Shown piece by piece: positions 43,227-52,282 of a stretch of DNA of 64,000 bases (positions are counted from its first letter, which is position 1; every line of letters starts with the position of its first letter). This stretch comes from Rhizobium vallis. GTDB lineage: Bacteria > Pseudomonadota > Alphaproteobacteria > Rhizobiales > Rhizobiaceae. The notes below the pieces were generated by a model, which saw only the letters and a program-made list of their open reading frames with translations, ran no database searches and was not told the origin of the DNA. The DNA is taken from contig NZ_ML133703.1 of NCBI RefSeq assembly GCF_003985155.1, positions 1 to 64,000 of the forward strand, written 5' to 3'. Position numbers and translations under genes: made by a program.

Positions 43227-44063
43227 ATGAGCACAGTCACCACCAAGGACGGCGTCGATATCTTCTACAAGGATTGGGGTTCGAAGGACGCCCAGCCGAT
43301 CATGTTCCACCACGGCTGGCCGCTTTGCTCCGACGATTGGGATGCCCAGATGCTGTTCTTTCTGCATCACGGCTACCGCGTCGTCGCCCATGACCGCCGC
43401 GGCCACGGCCGCTCCACCCAGGTGGGTGATGGTCACGATATGGATCATTACGCGGCGGACGCCGCCGCTGTCGTCGAGCATCTCGATCTCCGCAACGCGA
43501 TCCATGTCGGCCATTCCACCGGCGGCGGCGAAGCGACCCACTATGTCGCGCGCCATGGCCAGCCGCAGGGCCGCGTCGCCAAGCTCGTCCTCATCGGCGC
43601 CGTGCCGCCGGTCATGGTCAAATCCGATGCCAATCCCGGCGGTCTGCCGATCGAAGTCTTCGACGGCCTGCGCAGCCAGCTCGCCGCCAACCGCTCGCAG
43701 TTCTATCGCGATCTCCCGGCTGGCCCTTTCTACAGCTTCAACCGGCCGGGCGCGAAGGTCTCCGAGCCGATCATCAACAATTGGTGGCGCCAGGGCATGA
43801 TCGGCGGCGCCAAGGCGCATTACGACGGCATCAAGGCCTTTTCGGAAACCGATTTCACCGAAGACCTGAAGATCATCACCGTGCCGACCTTCGTCATGCA
43901 CGGCGATGACGACCAGATCGTGCCGATCGCCGATTCCGCCCTGCTCTCGTCCAAGCTCCTGCAGAACGCCACGCTGAAGGTCTACGAGAAATTCCCGCAC
44001 GGCATGTGCACCACTCATGCCGACGTCATAAACGCCGACCTCCTCGCCTTCCTCAAAGGCTGA
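43227..44063 (+). CDS. Alpha/beta hydrolase, non-heme chloroperoxidase type
   Basis: 278 aa. Catalytic triad visible: Ser in GHSTGGG (nucleophile elbow), Asp in GDDDQIVPI, His in FPHGMCTTH. The oxyanion strand HHGWPLCSDDWD and AHDRRGHGRS are typical of cofactor-free haloperoxidases/perhydrolases. AGGGAGCC precedes ATG 43227. Plus strand, opposite to the surrounding phage genes, and followed by its own hairpin. A bacterial-type gene inserted in the prophage late region. Confidence 0.92.
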   Translation: MSTVTTKDGVDIFYKDWGSKDAQPIMFHHGWPLCSDDWDAQMLFFLHHGYRVVAHDRRGHGRSTQVGDGHDMDHYAADAAAVVEHLDLRNAIHVGHSTGGGEATHYVARHGQPQGRVAKLVLIGAVPPVMVKSDANPGGLPIEVFDGLRSQLAANRSQFYRDLPAGPFYSFNRPGAKVSEPIINNWWRQGMIGGAKAHYDGIKAFSETDFTEDLKIITVPTFVMHGDDDQIVPIADSALLSSKLLQNATLKVYEKFPHGMCTTHADVINADLLAFLKG

Positions 44064-44074
44064 GTCGCAAAAAA

Positions 44075-44097
44075 CCGGGCGCCGACGAGGCGCCCGG
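44075..44097 (+). terminator. Hairpin after the hydrolase gene
   Basis: Perfect 9-bp GC-rich stem CCGGGCGCC / GGCGCCCGG with GACGA loop, preceded by six A's and followed by only TT. The A-run makes it a better terminator for minus-strand reading (stem then TTTTTT). Confidence 0.65.
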
Positions 44098-44235
44098 TTG
44101 GCGGCGCAACCTGCATCCGGTTGCGTCAGAATTGGCCTTGCACCGCCGGATCTCGGATCAGACAGCTAGCTGACGGCCTGCGCAATTCGGGCCAGTGCCG
44201 TCATCCCCTGTCCTGCATCTTAAGCGCGGCACGGA

Positions 44236-45156
44236 TCAATACGCGCCGCTCATCGCCATGGCGGCAGGAGCGAAATCCGTCTTCAGGCGATCGAGCTCGA
44301 CGAGCATGCGGCTTGTCACGCGTTCAATGCTGGTATCGGAGCTCAATTGGCCATTGGCCTGGCTGGCCGTTTTCAGTGCACCGATAGCGGTTGTCAGCGG
44401 CAAACCGAAACCGAAGCTGAAAAATTTGTCTCGGCGTTTCCGCAGGGCGTAGACGAAACGTCGCCTTCCCCAAAAGAAACTCATCAGCCATTCCAGCGCG
44501 TTGGATGGCCCAAGGCGCAGGAAATCGATCTTGAGATCGAGCACGCTTGCCCAGTCGTGCCATTTGTTCCGATGGTTCGGATCGTGCGGCAGGATCGCCT
44601 TCCACGGCACCCGCAACGCATCTGCGATGATGACGCCGTGCATGGCTTCGGAAACCACGAGCTCCGACGACAGCATGTGCTCCAGCACCATATCCACGTC
44701 CCATCGCGGATCGATGAAATTGATGCCGAGCTTGTTGCAGATCTTTTCCCAGCTGCCGAACATCGCGCTTTCGTAATGCGGCATGAAGGAAACGCGAAAG
44801 CGCTTTTCATATTTCGGAAGCGTAACGGCCCTTATGAGGATGCCGGAATCGCCGATCGCCATATCTTCAGGCAGGTTCAAGGCTGCGGCGGTGTTCTTGC
44901 CGCGCACGAAATAGAGCTTCCAGGTCTCGTCGATGGTCGGAAGCGCCGAATATCCGGCATAGCCTGCCCCGAATACAACTTTCTGCGCATTGGCGGGGTG
45001 GCTGTCATAAAGGACAGAGCCGATCCCCAGAAACAGCCTGTCATCGTTTTCAGTGAAGAATCCCGCGGGCAACAGTTTTGGCCAAAGCCAATGATTCAAC
45101 TGATCCCCGAAATTGGAAACCTTACTGAAGGCGAACATTTTCATTGAGACCCCCAT
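44236..45156 (-). CDS. Polysaccharide pyruvyl transferase family protein
   Basis: About 306 aa. SKVSNFGDQLNHWLWPKL at the N-terminus, FLGIGSVLYD, VFGAGYAGY, FVRGKNTAAAL, IGDSGIL, FMPHYES, and VVSEAMHGVIIADALRVPWKAI form the full pattern of pyruvyl transferases (PF04230), which add ketal pyruvate to exopolysaccharide or lipopolysaccharide sugars. ATG 45156 (MGVSMKMFAF, AGGGCGG upstream) or ATG 45144 are likely starts. It lies near a flippase gene inside the prophage late region, so a role in surface-sugar change is inferred. Confidence 0.88.
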   Translation of the reverse strand: MGVSMKMFAFSKVSNFGDQLNHWLWPKLLPAGFFTENDDRLFLGIGSVLYDSHPANAQKVVFGAGYAGYSALPTIDETWKLYFVRGKNTAAALNLPEDMAIGDSGILIRAVTLPKYEKRFRVSFMPHYESAMFGSWEKICNKLGINFIDPRWDVDMVLEHMLSSELVVSEAMHGVIIADALRVPWKAILPHDPNHRNKWHDWASVLDLKIDFLRLGPSNALEWLMSFFWGRRRFVYALRKRRDKFFSFGFGLPLTTAIGALKTASQANGQLSSDTSIERVTSRMLVELDRLKTDFAPAAMAMSGAY

Positions 45157-45488
45157 CTCAAAGCCGCCCTGAACTTCAGGGCAAGCAAACTCCATAAACT
45201 ATATCCCCTGCCGACACATTGATCGGCCCCACTCTTATTGAATGCATAGGAAATGCCTCCAGATAAGAGGCTCTGGCTGTAATCACCCAATATCCACAGA
45301 ATTGTAAATTGAAGTCATACTGGCAGGCGAGTATCGATTACATCGATTCTACAAAGAGATAAACAAGCTTTCCAAAAGAAGGTAAACCGCTAAAAAGCAA
45401 CCTAAAATTTAAGACGGAAAGCTTCGCCAACTATATTCCAAGCCGAATATTGATTGGCCGGCATCACATCGAATGCATCGAACAACCC

Positions 45489-45527
45489 GAAAAAGAAAAG
45501 GCAAGCGGCCCCATTGGGCTGCTTGCC
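45489..45527 (-). terminator. Rho-independent terminator of the flippase gene
   Basis: On the minus strand GGCAAGCAGCCC-AATG-GGGCCGCTTGCC (one bulge) is followed by TTTTCTTTTTC. 64 bp after the flippase stop. The remaining gap 45157-45488 is AT-rich and holds no gene; it presumably contains the promoter of the pyruvyl transferase gene. Confidence 0.85.
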
Positions 45528-45590
45528 ACACCTTTCAGTTTGCACGCACAGTAGTACGGGCGGCAAATGCGCCTATCGCAGATCTCTATA

Positions 45591-47054
45591 CTAGCTGAAT
45601 TTCTCGGAACGAGATCTTGATAGCTGGATCAACCAAATAATCGATTGACGGTCAGTCAGAAACAGCACTGCCGTATAGATGATCATCCCGGCGCTGACCG
45701 CAGTAACGAGGCGCAGGATAGCATTGTGAATAGGCGCAAGCCCGTAAGTCGCGAGACAATAGCAGGCAACGGCCATGATCAGGGCAGCCACGAGCGGCCG
45801 CAGCATAGCCAGCCCTGCTTCGGACAACGAGCATTGCGTATGCGGTTCGATCAGTTTGATCTGATAGGGGATCATCACATATCCGCGCGCCAGCAGTGAC
45901 AATATGATCGGCCACACGCCGAAAGGCGCGGCAATGAGAGCAAATGCGACGGTGACGAAAAACTGTATGGTCGTGAAGCGGAGAGCCTTCTTTGACTGAC
46001 CGAAGGAGGTCAGCATGGAGAGGAAGAGCAGGCCGAACAGGCTCGGTATGCAAAAGAGCGACAGCGCCTGCATCATCGGTACGACGTCAAGCCACCGCTC
46101 TCCATAGAGGATTGCCACCAGGTCCTTGGCGACCGCAGCCAGGCCGAAGAAAGCGGGAAACGACACCGCGGCGGCGACGCTCAGCAGACGGACGAACGTC
46201 TGCTTGACCCTTGCCTGATCCTCGCGGATGGTGACGAAGAGATTGACCGAGACCGTGGAGATGGGCGTCAGGGTGCCGATCGACAGCATGTCGATCGTCC
46301 GCCGGGCGACGCGATAGAAGCCGACGGACGCCGGACCGACGAAAACCCCGATAATCATGTCCTGCACGCGCGAAATGATCACGCCGATCAATTTCGAAGC
46401 GGACATGCTCACGCTGAAGGGAAGAACCTCCATCAGCTGCGCCCGTGTGAAATTGACCGATGGCCACCAGCGAAAGGCAAGCCACGCCGTCAACATTGTC
46501 ACGAGTTCGGTGATGAAGCGCTGTATCACCAGGGCGTAGACGCCAAAATTCTCATGGGCTGCCCAAACGGCGGCAGCACTGCCGATCAAACCCGCAATGA
46601 TGGATCGAATGGCGAGCGTCTTGTGCCCGAACCGGCGCAACCGGCGCGCCATGTGAATTGCGCCGCCGGCAGAAATCGGAAGTGTCCAGGCAAGGGCGAT
46701 GAGAACCCCCTCCAGCCGATCGCTTCCCATAAGCCAAGAAATCGGTTGGGCAAGCATGGTTATGAGCGCGGCACAGGCGACAGCCATGCCCATATTGCCC
46801 CAGAAGGCTGCTCGCGAGACGATCTCCTCATCGTCTTCCCTCGCTTTGGTGACAGCGTCGGAAAAACCAGAGGTCGCGAATATGCGACCCATTTCGGAAA
46901 CAATCATGCCAAGTGCAAATAACCCAACCTCGACGGGTCCGAGAATACGAGCAACAACCACAAATACAACAAAGGAAAAAACCTGATCTACGCCGATCCT
47001 GACAACAGACCATAGCGCCGATGCCACAGCCTTCTTCTTCACACTAACAGACAA
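45591..47054 (-). CDS. Polysaccharide flippase (Wzx/MATE-MurJ superfamily)
   Basis: 487 aa with about 12-14 membrane helices. The start KKKAVASALWSVVRIGVDQVFSF, then VARILGPVEVGLFALGMI and SDAVTKARE, matches the polysaccharide_synt_3 group of oligosaccharide translocases, which move lipid-linked repeat units across the inner membrane. Monocistronic with its own terminator. No glycosyltransferase or polymerase genes accompany it here. Confidence 0.9.
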   Translation of the reverse strand: MSVSVKKKAVASALWSVVRIGVDQVFSFVVFVVVARILGPVEVGLFALGMIVSEMGRIFATSGFSDAVTKAREDDEEIVSRAAFWGNMGMAVACAALITMLAQPISWLMGSDRLEGVLIALAWTLPISAGGAIHMARRLRRFGHKTLAIRSIIAGLIGSAAAVWAAHENFGVYALVIQRFITELVTMLTAWLAFRWWPSVNFTRAQLMEVLPFSVSMSASKLIGVIISRVQDMIIGVFVGPASVGFYRVARRTIDMLSIGTLTPISTVSVNLFVTIREDQARVKQTFVRLLSVAAAVSFPAFFGLAAVAKDLVAILYGERWLDVVPMMQALSLFCIPSLFGLLFLSMLTSFGQSKKALRFTTIQFFVTVAFALIAAPFGVWPIILSLLARGYVMIPYQIKLIEPHTQCSLSEAGLAMLRPLVAALIMAVACYCLATYGLAPIHNAILRLVTAVSAGMIIYTAVLFLTDRQSIIWLIQLSRSRSEKFS

Positions 47055-47364
47055 TTTGGAGACCTGCTTTCCAGTACCGAGAAATGAGACACCGTTTCAA
47101 TCAAGAAGCATGAAGAAACCAATTATTCACGCGGGCGCCGTCCTTGCGAAGAAATCATTTGCTGCACCTGAAGAGGAATGCCGCCGGCTTACCTACGGTC
47201 ATCATGCAATAATTCATAGTGTCATTTTCTGACGAGAGATATGCCTGAAATACTTAATACCCGACTTATATGGGTATTACCCTCTCCGGCCAGCCCACCC
47301 ACCGGGTCGCGGCAGATTTCCCATTTTCCATGAAACCGTTTCCGCCGGCTTGCGTTTCCCGGCC
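47055..47364. promoter_or_regulatory. Divergent intergenic region with inverted repeat
   Basis: No gene. An inverted repeat AATACCC-N9-GGGTATT at 47256-47278 could be an operator between the flippase and the small plus-strand gene. Otherwise nothing recognised. Confidence 0.4.
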
Positions 47365-47541
47365 ATGACAAGAGAACGTGAACCCTCATCAAAGGCTTAT
47401 CGGCAGCATCGTTTCGAGAATACCGAGCGGACCGCCAAGGAAACCATCGAGGCGGAGCAGCGGGCGCGCAAGGAGAAGACGAAGCGGCTGAAGGCGCTGC
47501 GCCTGTCGCGCGAAGGCGGCAAGGCTCCCGCGACGGAATAG
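47365..47541 (+). CDS. Small basic/charged protein, unknown
   Basis: 58 aa, rich in Arg, Lys and Glu (FENTERTAKETIEAEQRARKEK is its helical core, cited in part). No cysteine, no membrane segment. ATG 47365 is preferred to a TTG at 47350. Similar short charged proteins are common in rhizobia; function unknown. Confidence 0.55.
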   Translation: MTREREPSSKAYRQHRFENTERTAKETIEAEQRARKEKTKRLKALRLSREGGKAPATE

Positions 47542-47723
47542 ATCATGCGCTCAGCAATCGGAAGACCCAGGCGCCCGTGGCCGGCTCGCCTCGACCGCCC
47601 TCGGCCTTTACTTGCCGCGTTTCTTGATTGTTTCGAGATTGGGCCTTCGTCCATCTTGCAGAAGAAACATCGCGAAATTATCTTTTTCGATAGCGATTCA
47701 CAGGCATCGAAAAGGGTTAGGCG

Positions 47724-47951
47724 ATGTCAGACAAGCTGTTCAGCACACGCGACGAACCGCTCTCTTCGGCGGATCTCGATGTTTGCCGGCGCGTTCACGA
47801 AGCTGTCTGCGCTGATCTTGATATCGAAAGATCCAGCGAGAAAGCCGACAGCATCGGCTCCCTCGTCATCGAGCTTTACCGGCAGGGCGTTCACGACGAA
47901 CATCAGCTTCGCTTGATGGCCGGCGGACGGCACATAAAAGACGAAAACTGA
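47724..47951 (+). CDS. Small hypothetical protein
   Basis: 75 aa, acidic and helical (LDVCRRVHEAVCADLDIE..., IGSLVIELYRQGVHDEHQL). Family not recognised. GGCGATG context; the ribosome site GGGTTAGGCG is only moderate. It is convergent with the SGNH gene. Confidence 0.6.
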   Translation: MSDKLFSTRDEPLSSADLDVCRRVHEAVCADLDIERSSEKADSIGSLVIELYRQGVHDEHQLRLMAGGRHIKDEN

Positions 47952-47981
47952 AGCGCAGCCTGTGAAACGAGGGCGTGGACG

Positions 47982-50003
47982 TCACGCCACCTTCAATTTT
48001 TCCTTCTCCCCCTGCGCCACACCCAGCCTGATCCGTTTCACCATGGCGGGATGAGGATGCACGCCATCCGGCGACACCGCCTGCCTGACGAGGCTGCCCG
48101 CCGGCAGCACCGTTGCCGCTGCCGCGAGCGTCAGGACGTTGCCATTCACGGCAGCGATCGTCGGCGAGCGCAGCAATGTCAGGCCGTCGGCGCTGTAGAT
48201 GCGAAGCGGTTGCTCGGGGGAAAAGATCGAACCGTCGGCCACCTGGATTGAAGTATAGGTGGCAACGCCGTCCGTGCCGGCCTGAACAGTCAATACGCTC
48301 GAGGGCAGGTCGACCTGCCCCGGCCATTTGCCCATGCCGGCAGGTCCCTGCCAGGCGGCGAGCGTATCGATGCCGTCGTCGCAGCACGCCGAGGTCTTGG
48401 CCAGGATGTCGCTGCGCAGGCGCCATTTGTTCGAGGCATCGGTCCCATCGGCGGGATAGGTATTCTGCGCGGCATATGTCTGGCTTGCCTCGGTCCTGAA
48501 ATCGTCGGCGGCGGTGATCGTGCCTGTCGCCGGCGAAGTGCCGCCGGCGAATGTATAGGTGAAGGTCGTCGGGCCGGTGACCGATATCACGTAAGTGCCG
48601 TTATAGGCCGAGGGCGTGGCGCCCGCGATGATCAGGCTCTGGCCGGAGATCAGATGCGCGGTCGAGGCGCAGGTCGCCGTGGCCAGCGTGCCGACAGAGG
48701 TCAGCGTGATCGCAATGGTGGCGCTGGTTCGCCCGAGCGGCGGCAGCGCGACGATCTTCACGCCGCTGTAGCGGGCGCGCAGCCGGTTGACGAAGCCGAG
48801 GTAACGCGTCGTGAAGAAAGTGGAATAGGGCGTCGTCGTATCGTTCTGCCCCATCTGGTTGAGGATGACGGTGAATGGCCGCTTGCCGCCGTTGAAGGCG
48901 ATGATCTCATCGACGATCGCCCAGCGCCGCGTGGCGATGCTTGCACCGGAGCCGGTGAGTTCGCGGAAGGCCGCAGCGCCCGGCATGCCGATCATCAGAT
49001 GCGGAATCCGCCAGGCGGAGTCGAGCCATTTCCTCAGCCAGCCGAGATTGCCCCTCTGGTCCGCGGCCGCGGAAAATTCCTGCCTCGCCTCGCCGATGCT
49101 GTCGCAGGCAACGAGCGCGACCGGCCGTCCGTCCCATTCGCCCTTCGCCACCATGAAATCAGGCCCGTAATATTGCGGCTGCGTCTGGCCGCCGTAATTC
49201 GTCTCCAGCGCCGGCGTGCTGTCGGCATCGGGCGTGTCCTTGAAGGCAAGCAGCGATGCGTAATCGGCCGCACCCCATATGCGTTCGCCGCGATGCTTCT
49301 GGATGCGGTAGACGGGCAGCTGCATCTGCCCGGCATCGGTGTGGTAGAACAGCCAGATCTCGATGTCGGTCTCGGCGGCCACGGCATCGGCAAGCGTCAG
49401 CGGATCGCTCCAGGCGCCCTGCGATTGATCGGCGATCGTGACACCGGCCGCCCCGGCAAAGCTGCAGGCATGGAATGCGCCGCCGACCCGGATCAAAAGC
49501 CCGTCGATAACAGTCGCATTGCCGGCATAGATCGTTTCCTGCGGGCTGTTTCCGCCCTCCGTCGAGGCAAAGCCGGAGAAATGAAAGCGGAAGGTGTTTG
49601 TGCGGTATGAAGGCGACGACACGACGATCTTCGAGCAGACATAGTTCGTCCCCGCCGCGGCCGTCACCAGCGCGCCCGAAGGCATGCGGTTGCGCGTCGC
49701 GAAGAACATGTAGCGATCGGGATCAACGGGTGCCGCACCGCTGCCGCTGACCGTCACGACCGGCATCCCATTATAGAGTGTGCGGCCGTCCCGGATGATC
49801 ACCGCGCCGATGACGACCTGCTCGTTATAGATCACTTCGCTGCCCGAAAGCACGCTGACGCCGAGCACACGCCGGCCACCGGTAAACAGCACGCCGCTCC
49901 CCGCCTCGCGGATACCCACCACGCGCTGCCCATTGTGCAGCACCGTTCCATCAGGAACGATATGCACACCGATCACCCGCTGCTCATTGAAAATTTCAGC
50001 CAT
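47982..50003 (-). CDS. Prophage SGNH-hydrolase-like structural protein
   Basis: 673 aa. Residues 1-90 hold four or five ~18-residue repeats with the pattern (Y/H)N(G/E)QxV(I/V)GV. A beta-rich linker follows. An SGNH/GDSL esterase core then shows block I as ALVACDSIGEARQEF, block III as NQMGQND and block V as DGVHPHP, so Ser, Asn, Asp and His are present. Between blocks III and V is an inserted ~65-residue beta domain (SVGTLATATCASTAHLISGQ, then AYNGTYVISVTGPTTFTYTF) of a type common in phage tail proteins. Likely a virion appendage that deacetylates host polysaccharide. Confidence 0.72.
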   Translation of the reverse strand: MAEIFNEQRVIGVHIVPDGTVLHNGQRVVGIREAGSGVLFTGGRRVLGVSVLSGSEVIYNEQVVIGAVIIRDGRTLYNGMPVVTVSGSGAAPVDPDRYMFFATRNRMPSGALVTAAAGTNYVCSKIVVSSPSYRTNTFRFHFSGFASTEGGNSPQETIYAGNATVIDGLLIRVGGAFHACSFAGAAGVTIADQSQGAWSDPLTLADAVAAETDIEIWLFYHTDAGQMQLPVYRIQKHRGERIWGAADYASLLAFKDTPDADSTPALETNYGGQTQPQYYGPDFMVAKGEWDGRPVALVACDSIGEARQEFSAAADQRGNLGWLRKWLDSAWRIPHLMIGMPGAAAFRELTGSGASIATRRWAIVDEIIAFNGGKRPFTVILNQMGQNDTTTPYSTFFTTRYLGFVNRLRARYSGVKIVALPPLGRTSATIAITLTSVGTLATATCASTAHLISGQSLIIAGATPSAYNGTYVISVTGPTTFTYTFAGGTSPATGTITAADDFRTEASQTYAAQNTYPADGTDASNKWRLRSDILAKTSACCDDGIDTLAAWQGPAGMGKWPGQVDLPSSVLTVQAGTDGVATYTSIQVADGSIFSPEQPLRIYSADGLTLLRSPTIAAVNGNVLTLAAAATVLPAGSLVRQAVSPDGVHPHPAMVKRIRLGVAQGEKEKLKVA

Positions 50004-50082
50004 GAAGATGTTTCTCGTCTGGAGTGCGGTAAGGAGGGCAACGCGCCCTCCGGATTTGTCGACGAGCCCAGCTCTTCACTCG

Positions 50083-50165
50083 GCGTCATCCTCGGCCTTG
50101 TGCCGAGGATCTGCTGCCCTATCGCGCGGAGGCAGATGCTTGGGGCACAAGCCCGAGCATGACGA
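50083..50165. repeat. Rhizobial palindromic repeat pair
   Basis: ATCCTCGGCCTTGTGCCGAGGAT followed 30 bp on by GCTTGGGGCACAAGCCCGAGCAT: two related palindromes in one element. Relatives at 20436 and 55182. Non-coding gap 50004-50236 has no gene. Confidence 0.7.
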
Positions 50166-50236
50166 AAGAGAAGTTGGCGGCTTTGTCATCAGTCTGAGGG
50201 AGGGCAAAACACGCCCTCCCCGTCACTCTGCACCGG

Positions 50237-50662
50237 CTACGACGCAGCCGGCACAACCCAATCGGGCTGCTGCTGTCCAAGCGCCTCCTGGATACCATTC
50301 CCAGACACCTTGTCGCCCACGCCCGAACCAGCATCCACCGCGCGCCGCGCGATCTCAGCGGCGATCGCCCCGTCCGCGTCCTTCACATTCGGCACCGGCT
50401 CACCGGAGATCGCCCTGGCGAGCGCCTTGCGCGCCGCCACAGACAGGCTCTGCCAGTCCTCGGGAATCTCGGCAACACCGTCCGCCTCACCGACTTTCGG
50501 CCTGACGATCCGGGCAGCGCCGACGCCCTCGCGCGAAAGGCTTGCCCATCTCGGCCGCCTCTCCTCGTCGTTCCAGAGAGCATCCGGCACGACGAAGGAA
50601 GCGCCGATGTCGCGCAGCTCGCCGTCGAAATAGCCCCTTTCGTTTGCGGTCACCGTCACCAT
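50237..50662 (-). CDS. Prophage head-region protein, unknown
   Basis: 141 aa from ATG 50662, 5 bp after the cement gene's stop. N-terminus VTVTANERGYFDGELRDIGASFVVPDALW (quoted in part) resembles small phage proteins downstream of capsid genes. The C-terminus is helical and Ala-rich (LSVAARKALARAISGE). Exact role unknown. Confidence 0.65.
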   Translation of the reverse strand: MVTVTANERGYFDGELRDIGASFVVPDALWNDEERRPRWASLSREGVGAARIVRPKVGEADGVAEIPEDWQSLSVAARKALARAISGEPVPNVKDADGAIAAEIARRAVDAGSGVGDKVSGNGIQEALGQQQPDWVVPAAS

Positions 50663-50667
50663 GGCGG

Positions 50668-51072
50668 CTACTCCGTCGCCGCGACCACGCCGGCGGTGAT
50701 CTTGCCTGTCGTCGGCGCCGTTCCCGTCACGTCGTAGAACAGGCGGAAGAAGCGCTCGTCGGCGTCGCGCGGCACGCTGTCGATGTTGATCTTCTTGCCG
50801 AGCGCAAGGTCGGCGAGCGCCAACAGGCCAGTCGTGCCGATCTGCTTCGGCGAGGTGAAGGTCTCGTTGTCGTCGACCTGCACCTTGACCTCGAGCGAGG
50901 TCAGGTTGTTGAACGCCTCGACCACCTGGATCGAAAGCGGGATCTTTTTGCCCTTGCCGATATTGCGCACCGTGCCGGTGGCGATCGGGCCGAGGTTGAT
51001 CACATTGGTGCTGGCCGCATCCGCGGTGATTGCCTGCGCGTCGGAAAGCAGGCTCTGCTTGTCGAAAATCAT
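50668..51072 (-). CDS. Capsid cement protein, Bbp16-like
   Basis: 134 aa from ATG 51072. The pattern MIFDKQSLLSDAQAITA, STNVINLG, VEAFNNLTSLEVKVQVDDNE, TSPKQIG, FFRLFYDVTGTAPTTGKITAG matches the Bbp16 family of BPP-1-like podoviruses, a trimer that decorates and strengthens the capsid. It lies directly downstream of the major capsid gene apart from an inserted rhizobial repeat. Confidence 0.8.
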   Translation of the reverse strand: MIFDKQSLLSDAQAITADAASTNVINLGPIATGTVRNIGKGKKIPLSIQVVEAFNNLTSLEVKVQVDDNETFTSPKQIGTTGLLALADLALGKKINIDSVPRDADERFFRLFYDVTGTAPTTGKITAGVVAATE

Positions 51073-51135
51073 CTGAGATGCCTCTCGGGTCTGGTGATGT
51101 CTTGGGATGATTGCCCGCCGCCAATGGCGACGGGC

Positions 51136-51241
51136 TCTAGAGCAATTCCAGGAAAAGTGCGAAGCGGTTTTCCGTCCGGAATTGCGTAAAAACAAAAAGT
51201 TAGAGCGGTTCTGCGTTTCCATGAAAAGCTGAACCGCTCTA
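51136..51241. repeat. Rhizobial repeat inserted between capsid and cement genes
   Basis: Starts TAGAGCAATTCCAGGAAAAG, has GCGGTTTTCCGTCCGGAATTGCG, and ends with an 11-bp perfect inverted repeat TAGAGCGGTTC / GAACCGCTCTA (51201-51241). Shares units with 7976-8086. It interrupts the phage head operon. Confidence 0.75.
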
Positions 51242-51256
51242 GCCAATCAGGCCCGG

Positions 51257-52276
51257 TCAGGGCGCAACGGGGACCGCCGCCTCGGTGTTGAGGATGGCGT
51301 CGGTCTCGCGGATCGGAATGCCGCGATAGGCCCGCACTTCCTTGCCCTCGACGGTCATGTGCGTCAGCCCGGTATAGTTCGGGTTGGCCGCCAGCAGGCT
51401 TCGGTCGCTCGACTGCACGTCGAGGATTTCGAGAACGTCGCGGTTCATGTAGATCGCAATGCGGCTCGCGACGCCATCGCGGCGGCGCGACTGCAGGCGA
51501 TAGTAGGCCTTGCGCATCAGCGCCCAGAGGTCGACGGAGCCGGCAAGCATGTTCGACACGTCGATATTGGCGACGCGGGCATTGTAGCGCCAGTCCTTCA
51601 CGAACATGCCGACATGCCAGCACCAGTAGTCTTCCTTGCGGAAATAGGGCTGGCCGCTCTCGTCGAGCACGCGCTGCTCGCCCTTGTCCTCGTGGCTCAC
51701 GCCGGCCTTGGTGCCCTTGGGATAGATCAGCGAGCTGGCATGATCGCCCCAGGTGACGAACCAGATCGAGGTATTGTCGCTGCCGGTTCCGCCGCCGTTG
51801 ACCACCTGGTTGGCAATCGTGCCGCGCGTATCGGAATAGCTGGAATAGCGGGCCGAAAGCCCCTTGAACTTCTCCGGCGTCGTCTCGGTATTGTGGTAGA
51901 AGATGCCGGTCGCGACCTCCTGGTTCATCGCCTCCATGAAGGGGGCGGCAGACGTCAGCCGTTCCTTGGCCGGATCGGGCGCGAGTTTCAGGAGGCGCAC
52001 GTCGACGCCGGACATGGCCTCGACGAAACCTGTCGTGTCGTCGACCTGCTGCATGGTCGCCTTGGACTGCGGAACGCCCTGGTAGAGGCGGCCCCAGGCG
52101 ACGGATGGCAGGCCGGTGCGGATCATGTGGCGGTGCGAAGCGCCCATGTTGCATTCGGTCGCGATCGCGTCGTCGAGGATGGGGTTCTGCTGCGACAGCA
52201 GTTCGACAACGGAGCCCTCGGTTGAGCCCTTGTGCATGTCGATCAGCTGAGGGAAACTATTGCCGATTGTTGCCAT
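51257..52276 (-). CDS. Major capsid protein (Bbp17-like, podovirus)
   Basis: 339 aa. Start MATIGNSFPQLIDMHKG, ILDDAIATECNMG, WGRLYQGVPQSKATMQQVDD and GIFYHNTETTPEKF match the major capsid family of BPP-1-like phages. C-terminal IAIYMNRDVLEIL and YRGIPIRETDAIL are typical of its HK97-fold end. Between scaffold and cement genes, as expected. Confidence 0.85.
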   Translation of the reverse strand: MATIGNSFPQLIDMHKGSTEGSVVELLSQQNPILDDAIATECNMGASHRHMIRTGLPSVAWGRLYQGVPQSKATMQQVDDTTGFVEAMSGVDVRLLKLAPDPAKERLTSAAPFMEAMNQEVATGIFYHNTETTPEKFKGLSARYSSYSDTRGTIANQVVNGGGTGSDNTSIWFVTWGDHASSLIYPKGTKAGVSHEDKGEQRVLDESGQPYFRKEDYWCWHVGMFVKDWRYNARVANIDVSNMLAGSVDLWALMRKAYYRLQSRRRDGVASRIAIYMNRDVLEILDVQSSDRSLLAANPNYTGLTHMTVEGKEVRAYRGIPIRETDAILNTEAAVPVAP

Positions 52277-52282
52277 ATCACT

